Below are positions 25,500 through 35,409 of a stretch of DNA of 38,956 nt, one piece after another. The notes beneath the pieces were generated by a model that did not search any database, was not told where the DNA came from, and worked only from the letters and a program-made list of their open reading frames with translations. Origin of the DNA: Akkermansia muciniphila (GTDB lineage: Bacteria; Verrucomicrobiota; Verrucomicrobiia; Limisphaerales; SIAT01). Each line of letters starts with the position of its first letter. The first letter of the stretch is position 1. Made by a program: the position numbers and the translations under genes. The stretch covers positions 1-38,956 of the forward strand of contig CAMDJP010000027.1 of NCBI GenBank assembly GCA_945900775.1. Direction: 5' to 3'.

Positions 25500-28400
25500 T
25501 CAGCCGAGCAGGCTGTGCGCTTCGGGCGCAGCGGCTGCGCTTCCGTCGACCGGGCCGGAGTAACCGACCTTCACATCGAGACAGAGTGACTGCATTTCTT
25601 TCACGAGCACGTTGAAGGACTCGGGCACGCCGGCCTCGAGCGAGTTGTCACCCTTGACGATGCTCTCGTAGATGCGGGTGCGGCCCTGCACGTCGTCGGA
25701 CTTGACGGTGAGGAGCTCCTGCAGCGTGTAGGCGGCGCCGTAGGCCTGCATCGCCCAGACTTCCATTTCGCCGAAGCGCTGGCCGCCGTACTGGGCCTTG
25801 CCGCCCAGCGGTTGCTGAGTGACGAGCGAGTACGGGCCGACGGCGCGGGCGTGGATTTTGTCGGCCACGAGGTGACCGAGCTTCATCATGTAGATGTAGC
25901 CAACCACAATCTCTTGGTCGAAGGCCTCGCCGGTACGGCCGTCATGCAGGATGGCCTTAGCGTTATCCGGTAGCTTGGCCTCTTTGAGGTAGCCGCGAAT
26001 CTCCTTCTCCTTGATGCCGTCAAAGACCGGCGTGGCGAAGCGCAGACCAAGCAACTTGGCCGCCCAACCCAAGTGCGTCTCGAGCACCTGACCGACGTTC
26101 ATGCGCGAGGGCACGCCGAGCGGGTTTAGGACGATTTCGACAGGAGTGCCGTCGGCGAGGAATGGCATATCCTCCTCGGGCACAATCTTGGCGACGACGC
26201 CCTTGTTACCGTGACGACCGGCCATCTTGTCACCAACCGATAGCTTACGCTTAGAAGCGATGTAGACCTTGACCTGCTTGACGACGCCGGGATCGATTTC
26301 ATCACCGGCCTCAGCGCGTTCGACATCTTCGGCATGATGCATCTGAAGTTCGTCGAACTTCTTTTTGAAGGTGCCGATGATCTCGTTGATCTTGTTGCGG
26401 ATCGGCGAGGGATCGATTGCGATGCGGTCGTAGACGCTGGCGAGCTTGCGCAGGAGCGTCTTCGTAATCTTGCGGTTGGCGGGGATGATGACCTCGCCAG
26501 ACTCGCTGTTCACAACGTCGAGCGGAATCTTCTCGCCGAGCAGGATGTTCGAGAGCGCTTCGGTGAGCTGCTCCTGCAAATCGCCCAGCTTCTTCTTGTA
26601 CTCTTCGTCAGCCTGCTTCTGGTGCTTCTTGTCGCCGGAGGACTTGGTATCCTTCTCAATCTCCTTCTTGGCGGAAACCTTGACGTCCATGACGATGCCG
26701 TAGGTACCAGAGGGAACCTTCAGCGAGGTGTCCTTCACATCGGCAGCCTTCTCGCCGAAGATGGCACGGAGCAAGCGCTCTTCCGGCGCGAGTTCCGTCT
26801 CCGACTTCGGAGTGATCTTGCCGACGAGGATGTCGCCGGGCTTGACCTCGGCGCCGATACGGATCACACCGTCGGGTCCGAGGTTCTTAAGAGCCTCTTC
26901 GCTGAGATTCGGGATGTCCCGAGTGATTTCTTCGGGGCCGAGCTTGGTGTCGCGCGCGCCGCAATCGAATTCATCGATGTGAATCGAGGTGAAGATGTCT
27001 TCCTTCGAGATGCGCTGACTGATGAGGATGGCGTCTTCGAAGTTGTAACCGTTCCACGGCATGAACGCGACGAGCACGTTGCGGCCGAGGGCCAGTTCGC
27101 CGCCCTGCGTGGAGGGACCGTCGGCGATAATCTGACCTTTCTTCACGTGGTCACCCTTCTCAATCAGAATCTTCTGGTTGATGCAGGTAGCCGCGTTGGA
27201 GCGCATGAATTTGCGCACTGGATAGACGTAAACGTCGTTCTCAGGGTCGTGCTTAATCTTCTTCTTGCCCTCGGGCAGATGACCATCCTTGGTAACGATG
27301 ATTTGATTGCCGGTGACGGAGGCGACCTTGCCAGCCTCGTCACAGACGAGCACGGCGCGGGAGTCGCGAGCCACGCGGTCTTCGAGGCCAGTGGCGACGA
27401 GCGGGGCCTCGCTGATGAGCAGCGGCACCGCCTGGCGCTGCATGTTCGAGCCCATCAACGCGCGGTTCGCGTCGTCGTGCTCGAGGAACGGAATCAAGCC
27501 AGCGGCCACAGAGACGAGCTGTTTTGGCGACACGTCCATGTAATTCACTTCCTTCGGATCCACGTCCACGAAGTCGCCCTTGCGCCGGCAGGTCACGCGC
27601 TCGGTCGTGAAATGGCCTTTGTCATCGATGGGCGCGTTGGCCTGTGCGACGGTGAAGTTTTCCTCGCGATCGCCGGTGAGGTAGTCGATGTGCGCGGTCA
27701 CGCGGCCGTTCTCAACCTTACGGTAGGGCGTCTCGATGAAACCGAAATCGTTCACGCGGGCGAAGGTCGCCAGCGAGGCGATGAGGCCGATGTTTGGGCC
27801 TTCGGGCGTCTCGATTGGGCAGATGCGGCCGTAGTGCGACGGATGCACGTCGCGAACTTCGAAGCCGGCGCGGTCGCGAGAGAGACCCCCAGGTCCAAGC
27901 GCCGACAAGCGGCGTTTGTGGGTTAGCTCGGCGAGCGGGTTAATCTGGTCCATGAACTGGCTGAGTTGACTGCGGCCGAAGAAATCGCGGACCACAGCCG
28001 AGAGCGCCTTGGGGTTGATGAGCTTGGCCGGCGTCATCGAATCGATCTCCTGATCGAAGAGCGTCATGCGCTCCTTGACGAGGCGCTCGGTGCGAGCCAG
28101 ACCGACGCGACACTGGTTGCCCAGCAATTCGCCGACGGTGCGGATGCGGCGGCTGCCGAGGTGGTCAATGTCATCCACGCTGCCGAGGCCCTTCTTGAGC
28201 TTGAGCAGGTACTTGGTGGCCTCGACGAGATCCTGCTTGGTGAGGACGCGGGACTCGTTTTTGTCCTTATAATCGAGCTTCTGACCGATTTTGTAGCGAC
28301 CCACGCGACCGAGGTCGTAGCGCTTCGGATCGAAGAATAGACGCTTGATGAGCGCGCGTGCGTTCGCGGCAGTCGGCGGATCGCCCGGACGCAGACGACG

Positions 28401-29333
28401 ATAAATATCTTTGAGCGCCTCGTCTTCGTTCTTGGTCGGATCCTTCTTGAGGCACTTGATTATGATTCCGTCGTCCACCGAAGTGTCCACGACACGAATC
28501 TTGTTCACGCCCAGTTCGGCGATTTGCTTGAGCACGGCCTTGGAGAGGGGTTCGAAGGCGCGGGCGACGACGATGTTCTTCCCCTTGTCGACCGCGTCCT
28601 CGATTAGCACCTTGTTCTGGATGCTCTCGAGCTGCTCGGCCTGCTTGAGGGAGAGGTCTTCGACGTTGTAGAAAAGCTTGAGAACCTCAGCATCCGTCCC
28701 CTTGCCGTCGTCGAGGAAGCTCAACGCACGGAACAGGGTCGTCGTGAGAAATTTCCGCCGGCGCTTCTTACGGTCCAGATAGACATAGAGGAGGTCGCTA
28801 GTATCGAACTGCGCCTCGTACCACGAACCACGGTCAGGAATGATGCGGAAGCTGTGAAGCATCTTTCCGTTCGGGTGCTGCGTCGCCTCGAAGGCAAGAC
28901 CGGGGGACCGGTGGAGCTGGCTGACGATAACGCGCTCGGCGCCGTTAATGACGAAGGTGCCCTGCGGAGTCATCAGCGGCAGTTCGCCCATGAACACTTT
29001 CTCTTCTTTGACGCCACGCGGTTCCTTGAGCTGGAAGATGACGTAGAGCGGCGCGCCATAAGTCACGTCCTCACGGAGCGACTCGAGCCAGTCGAACTTA
29101 GGCTGGCCGATTTCGTAGCTGGCAAAGTTGAGTACAGTCTTCCCGTCGTAGCTTTCGATGGGGAATACCTCGGTGAACACCGCCTGCAGTCCGAGGTTCT
29201 TCCGGCGAGAGGGAGGGGTGTCGAGTTGGAGAAATTCACGGTACGAGTTGGTCTGCAACTCGATCATGTTCGGGGGCGCAATCGGTTCCTTGATCTTGCC
29301 GAAGTTAATCCGCTCAGCAGTTTTCGATGACAT
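25500..29333 (-). CDS. rpoB: DNA-directed RNA polymerase subunit beta
   Basis: 1277 residues from the ATG at 29333 ([18 protein letters not shown]); an open frame 11 codons further up has no family support. It has the rifampicin-binding region [17 protein letters not shown] followed by [14 protein letters not shown]. The catalytic-region motif [14 protein letters not shown] and the C-terminal [18 protein letters not shown] are present. A Lys/Glu-rich coiled region ([17 protein letters not shown]) precedes the flap region, as in other Gram-negatives. Relative to E. coli the pocket has Arg at 508 and Ile at 518. A 218-nt leader separates it from rplL. Confidence 0.98.
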   Translation of the reverse strand: MSSKTAERINFGKIKEPIAPPNMIELQTNSYREFLQLDTPPSRRKNLGLQAVFTEVFPIESYDGKTVLNFASYEIGQPKFDWLESLREDVTYGAPLYVIFQLKEPRGVKEEKVFMGELPLMTPQGTFVINGAERVIVSQLHRSPGLAFEATQHPNGKMLHSFRIIPDRGSWYEAQFDTSDLLYVYLDRKKRRRKFLTTTLFRALSFLDDGKGTDAEVLKLFYNVEDLSLKQAEQLESIQNKVLIEDAVDKGKNIVVARAFEPLSKAVLKQIAELGVNKIRVVDTSVDDGIIIKCLKKDPTKNEDEALKDIYRRLRPGDPPTAANARALIKRLFFDPKRYDLGRVGRYKIGQKLDYKDKNESRVLTKQDLVEATKYLLKLKKGLGSVDDIDHLGSRRIRTVGELLGNQCRVGLARTERLVKERMTLFDQEIDSMTPAKLINPKALSAVVRDFFGRSQLSQFMDQINPLAELTHKRRLSALGPGGLSRDRAGFEVRDVHPSHYGRICPIETPEGPNIGLIASLATFARVNDFGFIETPYRKVENGRVTAHIDYLTGDREENFTVAQANAPIDDKGHFTTERVTCRRKGDFVDVDPKEVNYMDVSPKQLVSVAAGLIPFLEHDDANRALMGSNMQRQAVPLLISEAPLVATGLEDRVARDSRAVLVCDEAGKVASVTGNQIIVTKDGHLPEGKKKIKHDPENDVYVYPVRKFMRSNAATCINQKILIEKGDHVKKGQIIADGPSTQGGELALGRNVLVAFMPWNGYNFEDAILISQRISKEDIFTSIHIDEFDCGARDTKLGPEEITRDIPNLSEEALKNLGPDGVIRIGAEVKPGDILVGKITPKSETELAPEERLLRAIFGEKAADVKDTSLKVPSGTYGIVMDVKVSAKKEIEKDTKSSGDKKHQKQADEEYKKKLGDLQEQLTEALSNILLGEKIPLDVVNSESGEVIIPANRKITKTLLRKLASVYDRIAIDPSPIRNKINEIIGTFKKKFDELQMHHAEDVERAEAGDEIDPGVVKQVKVYIASKRKLSVGDKMAGRHGNKGVVAKIVPEEDMPFLADGTPVEIVLNPLGVPSRMNVGQVLETHLGWAAKLLGLRFATPVFDGIKEKEIRGYLKEAKLPDNAKAILHDGRTGEAFDQEIVVGYIYMMKLGHLVADKIHARAVGPYSLVTQQPLGGKAQYGGQRFGEMEVWAMQAYGAAYTLQELLTVKSDDVQGRTRIYESIVKGDNSLEAGVPESFNVLVKEMQSLCLDVKVGYSGPVDGSAAAAPEAHSLLG

Positions 29334-29551
29334 ATTGACGTTTTCGGGCTCCCGTCCGGCAACCACACCGGACTCTATTTTTTTGATACGACAAGACGGC
29401 CACTGCTCCGGCTTCCTTCCAGAACAGCCACCGCCAAAACTAGTTTGCTAAAACGCAGGAACGCCCTTGGCCGTTCCCCCTCCCCACACGTCGGCGGGGA
29501 AGTTCCGGGTGACGGACGCAGAGCGCCCGCCACCCAGCCTCCACTGCAAAA
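29334..29551 (-). promoter_or_regulatory. rplL-rpoB intergenic leader
   Basis: At 218 nt this is the longest gap inside the ribosomal/RNA polymerase cluster, and no coding frame is credible in it. About 20 nt before the rpoB ATG, GTCCGG (29354-29359) pairs with CCGGAC (29368-29373) over an 8-nt loop. The minus strand upstream of it is A-rich. In E. coli the same interval holds a partial terminator and an RNase III site that set rpoBC below rplJL. Position and size suggest an analogous role here, but no strong U-tract terminator is seen. Confidence 0.4.
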
Positions 29552-29932
29552 CTACTTGACCTCGACCTTGCCGCCGGCCTCTTCGAGCTTCTTCTTGGCA
29601 GCTTCGGCTTCGTCCTTCTTGGCGCCCTCGAGGATCGGCTTGGGCGCGCCCTCGACGAGAGCCTTGGCCTCGGCTAGGCCGAGACCGGGCTTGACCTCAC
29701 GGACGGCTTTGATGACGGCGATTTTCTTGTCCGCCGGCACGGAGGCGAGAATCACGTCGAACGTGTCCTTCGCCTCGACCGCAGGAGCAGCGCCTGCGCC
29801 GCCACCACCGGCCGCAGCCATCGGCGCGGCAGCGGAAACGCCCCACTTCGTCTCAAGTTGTTTCACCAAGTCAGCAGCCTCCAAGATTGTGAGCTTGCTC
29901 AGTTCTTCCACCAGATGTGCGATGTCAGCCAT
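29552..29932 (-). CDS. rplL: 50S ribosomal protein L7/L12
   Basis: 126 residues. The N-terminal dimerisation domain ([20 protein letters not shown]) is followed by an Ala/Gly hinge (about residues 35-52) and the factor-binding C-terminal domain with [21 protein letters not shown]. It forms the multi-copy stalk on L10 that recruits EF-Tu, EF-G and IF2. The leader before it is 131 nt and CAA-rich. Confidence 0.98.
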   Translation of the reverse strand: MADIAHLVEELSKLTILEAADLVKQLETKWGVSAAAPMAAAGGGGAGAAPAVEAKDTFDVILASVPADKKIAVIKAVREVKPGLGLAEAKALVEGAPKPILEGAKKDEAEAAKKKLEEAGGKVEVK

Positions 29933-30063
29933 ATTTTCTTTCGTCTCGTCGTCACCGCGGCCGCGGCGAATTCTGTCCCCTGCCCGTGAACCGACGATTT
30001 ACTGTTTGTTCGTTGTTGTTTGGTTGTCCGGCACTGCCATCGAAGGCGGTTCCGAAATTGGTT
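29933..30063 (-). promoter_or_regulatory. rplJ-rplL leader, CAA-rich
   Basis: This 131-nt spacer contains a CAA/ACA-rich, G-poor run on the minus strand (30004-30028 in plus coordinates) that should be unstructured. Nearer the rplL ATG is a perfect 12-nt palindrome, CCGCGGCCGCGG (29955-29966). rplL product is needed at several copies per ribosome against one L10, so an element that raises translation or stabilises the rplL message would be expected here. That role is inference. Confidence 0.35.
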
Positions 30064-30549
30064 CTACTTGCCCTGCTCCTTATCCACGCGGGCCTGCAAC
30101 ACGCGGGCGACCTGTGCGGCCGGCGCCTGGAAGAGGCCCAGCAGCTTGCCGCGAAGCTGGTCAAGAGAGGGAAGGTCAGCGTAAGCAGCCACCTCTGCCT
30201 GCTCGAGGCGCTGGTTACCGAGATATGCGAACTTAATCTTCGGCTTCTCAAACTCGGACTGGAAGGTCTTGACCACCTTGGCGGCGGCGAAGAAATCCTT
30301 CTTGCCCGTGACGACAGCCATCTGGCCGGCGAGGGCGCCGTTCAGTTCGCCTATGCCAGCTTCCTTGGCGGCCACGCGAAAGATGGAGTTCTTCACGACG
30401 TGAACCTCGGCACCCGCTTTGATGAGGCGCTTGCGCAACTCGGTGAACTGTCCAACCGTCAGGCCAGTGTAGTCGGCGACGATGAAAAACGGCGAGGCGT
30501 TGAGCCGGGCGACGTATTCGGTGGTGATAAATTTCTTTTCGGCACGCAT
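30064..30549 (-). CDS. rplJ: 50S ribosomal protein L10
   Basis: 161 residues. The N-terminal rRNA-binding part has ADYTGLTVGQFTELRKRL and the VVKNSIFRVAA segment. The C-terminal helix (about residues 130-158) binds L7/L12 dimers. It forms the base of the stalk with L11. In E. coli L10 autoregulates rplJL by binding the rplJ leader; here only 20 nt separate rplA and rplJ, so any such site would extend into rplA. Confidence 0.97.
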   Translation of the reverse strand: MRAEKKFITTEYVARLNASPFFIVADYTGLTVGQFTELRKRLIKAGAEVHVVKNSIFRVAAKEAGIGELNGALAGQMAVVTGKKDFFAAAKVVKTFQSEFEKPKIKFAYLGNQRLEQAEVAAYADLPSLDQLRGKLLGLFQAPAAQVARVLQARVDKEQGK

Positions 30550-30569
30550 GGGAATGTCTCCGGTTCAGG

Positions 30570-31262
30570 TTAGACGGTTTGGAACTCACGCGTATCCACG
30601 CGCACGGCGGGGCTCATCGAGGCCGAAAGGGCGCAGTTGCGGATGAACACACCCTTGACGCTCGAGGGGCGGGCCTTGGCCACGGCCTCAATCACGGCGA
30701 GGGCATTCTCGGCGATTTGCGCCGCAGTGAAGCTGACCTTGCCTACGGGCACGTGAATGTTGCCAGCCTTGTCCACCTTGAACTCGACGCGGCCAGCTTT
30801 GACCTCTTTCACCGCCTTGGCGGTATCGTCGGTCACGGTGCCGGTCTTCGGATTGGGCATCAGACCACGAGGTCCAAGGACTTTGCCCAGCTTACGCACC
30901 TCGACCATCGCGTCAGGCGTGGCGATGGCGATGTCGAAGTCGGTCCAGCCGTCGCTGCACTTCTTAATCATGTCCTCGAAGCCGACGAACTCGGCACCGG
31001 CGGCGGTGGCAGCGTCAGCCGCGGCGGCCTTGGCGAAGACGAGCACGCGCACGTTCTTGCCGCTGCCGTGAGGGAGCGGAACGGTGCCGCGGACCATCTG
31101 ATCCGAGTGCTTCGGATCCACGCCGAGCCGGAAGGCGAGGTCAACGGTCTCGTTGAACTTCGCTTTAGGGAACTTGCCGATCAAATCGGCGGCGGCGGCG
31201 AGGGGGTAGTGCTTCGAGCTGTCTACCAACTCGAGGGCTTTTTTGTAGCGTTTGCTTGGCAT
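30570..31262 (-). CDS. rplA: 50S ribosomal protein L1
   Basis: 230 residues. Conserved VRGTVPLPHGSGKNVRVLVFA and GKVLGPRGLMPNPKTGTV are diagnostic. It forms the mobile L1 stalk that guides E-site tRNA. L1 represses rplKA in many bacteria by binding a leader mimic of its 23S site. A short GGGC/GCCC hairpin lies in the 56-nt rplK-rplA gap, too weak to call. Confidence 0.98.
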   Translation of the reverse strand: MPSKRYKKALELVDSSKHYPLAAAADLIGKFPKAKFNETVDLAFRLGVDPKHSDQMVRGTVPLPHGSGKNVRVLVFAKAAAADAATAAGAEFVGFEDMIKKCSDGWTDFDIAIATPDAMVEVRKLGKVLGPRGLMPNPKTGTVTDDTAKAVKEVKAGRVEFKVDKAGNIHVPVGKVSFTAAQIAENALAVIEAVAKARPSSVKGVFIRNCALSASMSPAVRVDTREFQTV

Positions 31263-31318
31263 TGTGTTGGGTGCGGTGCAAGCGGGCTTTTTGACGGCCC
31301 TCCCGCGGTTTGGTCTGT

Positions 31319-31747
31319 TTACTTATCGAGAACTTCGATGCCCATGCTGCGGGCGGTGCCGGCGATGACGCGGAAGGCGGCTTCATCGTTTGTCGCGTTC
31401 ATGTCCGCGAGCTTGATTTTGACGATGTCGAGCACCTGCTTGCGGGTCACCTTGCCGACCTTGTCCTTGTTCGGCGTCTTGGAACCGGAAGCGATGCCGG
31501 CGGCCTTCTTCAGCAGTACAGAGGCCGGCGGACTCTTAGTGATGAAGGTAAAAGATTTATCTTGGTAGACGGAGATAACGGCCGGGATGATTAGGCCGGC
31601 TTGATCCTTCGTGCGGGCGTTGAACTCCTTACAGAACGCCATGATGTTGACGCCGTGCTGACCGAGCGCGGGGCCGACGGGCGGGGCGGGGTTCGCCTGC
31701 CCAGCTGGGATCTGCAGTTTGATTTCGCCGATTTTCTTCTTAGCCAT
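31319..31747 (-). CDS. rplK: 50S ribosomal protein L11
   Basis: 142 residues. The Pro-rich N-terminal thiostrepton-site region [18 protein letters not shown] and C-terminal [15 protein letters not shown] are diagnostic. It binds the GTPase-associated centre of 23S rRNA, and the lysines targeted by PrmA in other bacteria lie in the N-terminus ([13 protein letters not shown]). It follows nusG after 12 nt. Confidence 0.98.
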   Translation of the reverse strand: MAKKKIGEIKLQIPAGQANPAPPVGPALGQHGVNIMAFCKEFNARTKDQAGLIIPAVISVYQDKSFTFITKSPPASVLLKKAAGIASGSKTPNKDKVGKVTRKQVLDIVKIKLADMNATNDEAAFRVIAGTARSMGIEVLDK

Positions 31748-31759
31748 AACAACGTTTCC

Positions 31760-32308
31760 TTAAGCTTTCTCGACCTGCCAGTACTCGAGCTCGACCGGCG
31801 TATTGCGGCCGAAAATGTTGACTGAAATCTTGAGCTTGCCCTTCTCGGGATCAATTTCCTCGATGAGGCCACTGAAACTGATGAAGGGGCCGTCGTTGAT
31901 CTTAACGTTCTCGCCCACGGAAAACTGCATCTTGGGTTTCTCGCTTTCATCGCTTTCAGCGATCTGCGCCTTGATGCTCGCAATCTCGTCATCCGGCGTA
32001 GGCGACGGCCGGTCGCCGCCGACGAAGCCGATGATACCCTGCGTTTCACGGACGAAATACCACGGCTTCTCGATGATGCGCTTATTCTCGTCCAGCAGCG
32101 CGATATCAATGAAGACGTAGCCCGGATAGAGTTTGCGGTTGGTGACGGTCTTTTTGCCACCACGCACCTCAGCCACTCTCTCCATCGGCACGAGGACTTC
32201 CTTGATGTACTCGCCCATCTCCTCGGCCTTGAGACGTTTCTCGATGCTCTCCTTCACCTTCTGTTCCTGACCGGACAGCGTGTGGATGACAAACCATTGG
32301 CTATGCAT
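31760..32308 (-). CDS. nusG: Transcription termination/antitermination protein NusG
   Basis: 182 residues from the ATG at 32308 (MHSQWFVIHTLSGQEQKV). The much longer open frame runs back over secE and is spurious. The N-terminal NGN domain binds the RNA polymerase clamp: KKTVTNRKLYPGYVFIDIAL, then a WYFVRETQGIIGFVGG segment. The C-terminal KOW domain (FSVGENVKINDGPFISFSGL) contacts S10 or Rho. It lies 11 nt after secE and is co-transcribed with its partner's S10 cluster. Confidence 0.98.
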   Translation of the reverse strand: MHSQWFVIHTLSGQEQKVKESIEKRLKAEEMGEYIKEVLVPMERVAEVRGGKKTVTNRKLYPGYVFIDIALLDENKRIIEKPWYFVRETQGIIGFVGGDRPSPTPDDEIASIKAQIAESDESEKPKMQFSVGENVKINDGPFISFSGLIEEIDPEKGKLKISVNIFGRNTPVELEYWQVEKA

Positions 32309-32319
32309 AGGAATGGGGG

Positions 32320-32598
32320 TCAAAGGTTGGCGCTGAGCAGGAGGTCCCAGACGACCGACTTCACGAGGAAATCGGCCAGCACGGTGAAAATGCCTAGCAA
32401 CAGAATCGTGAAGAGCACGACGGTTGTGTGGTCCTTCAGCTCCTCCTTCGTCGGCCAAGAACATTTGCGGAGCTCCTCGCGGGTCTCGAGCACGAAATCG
32501 CGCAGACGGGTGAGATGACCCATCCGCCAAAGAATGCCGAACCCAGTCGCGAGCGCCGCGACCCAGAGGTACGTGCTGTATTTACTGAGCGTTTCCAT
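32320..32598 (-). CDS. secE: Protein translocase subunit SecE
   Basis: 92 residues. A first hydrophobic segment (about 10-26) precedes the conserved amphipathic helix ending ELRKCSWPTKEEL, the SecE signature, and a C-terminal membrane helix (about 58-85). It clamps SecY in the translocon. Its ATG lies only 9 nt downstream of the encoded CCA end of the tRNA-Ser gene, so no normal ribosome binding site fits between them. Order secE-nusG-rplK is standard. Confidence 0.95.
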   Translation of the reverse strand: METLSKYSTYLWVAALATGFGILWRMGHLTRLRDFVLETREELRKCSWPTKEELKDHTTVVLFTILLLGIFTVLADFLVKSVVWDLLLSANL

Positions 32599-32607
32599 TT
32601 TCGCGTT

Positions 32608-32697
32608 TGGCGGAGGGGGAGGGATTCGAACCCCCGGTGAGCGTTAACCCACAGCGGTTTTCAAGACCGCCGCATTAGACCACTCTGCCACCCCTCC
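32608..32697 (-). tRNA. tRNA-Ser (anticodon TGA)
   Basis: A complete class II cloverleaf of 90 nt including encoded CCA. The acceptor stem GGAGGGG pairs with TCCCTCC (one G-T pair). The anticodon stem GCGGT/ACCGC closes the loop CTTGAAA, giving TGA for UCA-type codons. A long variable arm, the T arm GGGGG-TTCGAAT-CCCCC and discriminator G all fit serine. It sits between tRNA-Trp and secE, which is not a usual place for a serine tRNA. Confidence 0.96.
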
Positions 32698-32713
32698 GGA
32701 GGTGAATTGTGAT

Positions 32714-32789
32714 TGGCACGGCGTGAGGGAGTCGAACCCCCAACCAACGGTTTTGGAGACCGCTACTCTGCCAATTGAGCTAACGCCGT
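32714..32789 (-). tRNA. tRNA-Trp (anticodon CCA)
   Basis: A 76-nt cloverleaf with encoded CCA. The acceptor ACGGCGT pairs perfectly with ACGCCGT, and the discriminator is G. The anticodon loop CTCCAAA gives CCA; the T loop is TTCGACT. A tRNA-Trp between tuf and secE is a widespread bacterial arrangement. The tRNA-Ser follows 16 nt downstream on the same transcript. Confidence 0.96.
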
Positions 32790-32841
32790 TGCCTGTCACT
32801 GAGGAGGGTCCTGTTGGTTTCGTGTCTGTTTGTTTTAGACG

Positions 32842-32878
32842 AAAAATCGGGCCGGGGGTTTCATTCCCCCGCGCCCGA
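32842..32878 (-). terminator. Rho-independent terminator after tuf
   Basis: Starting 16 nt after the tuf stop, 32847-32878 folds on the minus strand into a 12-bp, almost all G-C stem with one bulged base and a 7-nt loop. It is followed immediately by five T residues (32842-32846). It should separate tRNA-Thr-tuf from tRNA-Trp-tRNA-Ser-secE, at least partly. No clear promoter was found in the 52 nt before tRNA-Trp. Confidence 0.88.
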
Positions 32879-32894
32879 GCAATTTTCGACTGGA

Positions 32895-34085
<1,191 letters not shown>

Positions 34086-34144
34086 GACGTTTTCCTATTT
34101 CCTAGTTTTGTTGTTGTCTTGTTGTCTATCTCACACTGCTCAAA

Positions 34145-34220
34145 TGGAGCCCATGATCAGGCTTGAACTGATGACCTCGTCCTTACCAAGGACGTGCTCT
34201 GCCAACTGAGCTACATGGGC
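34145..34220 (-). tRNA. tRNA-Thr (anticodon GGT)
   Basis: A 76-nt cloverleaf with encoded CCA. The acceptor GCCCATG pairs with CATGGGC. The anticodon stem CGTCC/GGACG closes TTGGTAA, giving GGT. The T arm ATCAG-TTCAAGC-CTGAT and discriminator T fit threonine. It lies 59 nt before tuf on the same strand, as in the E. coli thrT-tufB arrangement. Confidence 0.97.
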
Positions 34221-34352
34221 ATCGGCCAATTTTAATTTTCAATCCCTTTCTAAAGGGACAAAAAATTCCTGAGCCCTCCCGCCTTCATTTTCGAAGGCCA
34301 AAGGCCCGAGGTTCTTTTTAGTTTTCTACTCTGTACTACAACTGCGAGCGTG

Positions 34353-34380
34353 AAAGTAGCGGGATAGCTACCGTCGTCAA
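34353..34380 (-). promoter_or_regulatory. Candidate promoter for tRNA-Thr-tuf
   Basis: In the 180-nt spacer between rnhC and tRNA-Thr the minus strand has TTGACG (34375-34380), 5 of 6 matches to the -35 consensus. After 16 nt comes TACTTT (34353-34358), a poor -10 (3 of 6). It is the best pair I found upstream of this operon, and a strong promoter is expected there. The rest of the spacer (34221-34352) holds no coding frame and only a small GCCTTC/GAAGGC stem (34281-34298). Confidence 0.3.
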
Positions 34381-34400
34381 TACTTTTTTTCAAAAAATGC

Positions 34401-35366
34401 TCAGTGCTTGCCCTTCCACTCCACTTTGGGAGGCTCCGGCAACCCCTGTGCACGGAGGGCGGTACGAAAGTGCATCTTACCCACACGCCCCAAAACGGCC
34501 GCGCCGTGAGCCTCGAAGAAGGCCTTTGCCGCCACATCGACCGCGGTCGATGCGCCTTTCGGGAATTCCACTCCGTATTCCTTCTTCAGCTTTGCCAACC
34601 CCATAACGAACTCGTTCCGGGCCAGAATCGAAGCTGCTGCCACCGCCACGTCGCTCTCGGCTTTATGACGCTGGAGGATCTTCAATTTCACTCCGCGCGC
34701 TTTTGCTGCACGTGCCACCGTCGCCTCCGTCGCCGCGAACTGGTCAATAATCGCGTGCTCCGGCGGCGGCACCAATCGATGTGACGACTCGAGCAGGGCG
34801 AGAATGGAACTGACGTGACCCTTGGCGAGAAGCGGATTCAAGCTGCGCTCCTCGGCGTAACGCTGGTTATAATTCGTCCCACCCAAGGACAGCACCTCAC
34901 ATTCACAACCCGGCGTGTCGCGGATTAGCTCCGCCAACTCCGCAATCCGGCGGTCGCTGCCGATGTTTTTCGAATCCTGAATGCCTGCGTCCTTCCACGC
35001 CCGCACCACCGCGGCGTTCACATACACCGCCGCGACGCACAGCGGCCCGAAGAAATCGCCCTTGCCCGACTCATCCACACCGATGCGCGGTACGAACATC
35101 TCCGGGTGCAACTCCTCCTCATAACCCAGCTCCGCGCGCTTGAGAATCTCTGGCTCCAAAGTGAATTCAATGAACTCGGCTGTCCCCTTCCCCTGCGCCA
35201 CCAACTTACCGCTCTCGTAAAAAACCACGCCTACCGCATCCTTCTTCGCGGCGAACCGCGCGTACGGCATTGCGCGAAACTCCCAGCCGCGATCGCGCAG
35301 TAAGTTCTCCAACTCGCTCGCTTGAGCGTCCGTCAGCTTGCCCGTGTATAAAGTCAGCGGTTTCAC
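34401..35366 (-). CDS. rnhC: Ribonuclease HIII
   Basis: 321 residues from a GTG at 35366 (VKPLTLYTG). The open frame continues upstream to 35570 but then overlaps mutY and reads like its shadow. The N-terminal ~75 residues form the substrate-binding domain typical of RNase HIII. The catalytic domain begins RIGVDESGKGDFFGPL, with the Asp-Glu pair of the type 2 family at about 98-99. It has QDSK near 131, IIDQF near 208 and HKAESDVAVAAASILAR near 235-250. It cleaves RNA in RNA-DNA hybrids. Divergent from mutY with 43 bp between the two GTG starts. The alternative is RNase HII, but the N-terminal domain and length (B. subtilis HIII has 313) favour HIII. Confidence 0.88.
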   Translation of the reverse strand: MKPLTLYTGKLTDAQASELENLLRDRGWEFRAMPYARFAAKKDAVGVVFYESGKLVAQGKGTAEFIEFTLEPEILKRAELGYEEELHPEMFVPRIGVDESGKGDFFGPLCVAAVYVNAAVVRAWKDAGIQDSKNIGSDRRIAELAELIRDTPGCECEVLSLGGTNYNQRYAEERSLNPLLAKGHVSSILALLESSHRLVPPPEHAIIDQFAATEATVARAAKARGVKLKILQRHKAESDVAVAAASILARNEFVMGLAKLKKEYGVEFPKGASTAVDVAAKAFFEAHGAAVLGRVGKMHFRTALRAQGLPEPPKVEWKGKH

Positions 35367-35409
35367 AAAGTGCGTGCCATCGTAGGCACTTCCCCTATTC
35401 TCCGCAACC

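Noticed and set aside
26334-27926. 530-codon plus-strand open frame opposite rpoB
   Set aside because: It is an antisense shadow typical of high-GC coding DNA, rich in Asp/His/Val, with no domain. rpoB is certain on the other strand.
29955-29966. CCGCGGCCGCGG palindrome as an operator
   Set aside because: A 12-nt GC palindrome can occur by chance at this base composition. No second copy or known regulator site was seen.
31601-32530. Long upstream extension of nusG and opposing frames
   Set aside because: The extension overlaps secE in another frame. The NusG N-terminus starts cleanly at MHSQWFVIHTLSG.
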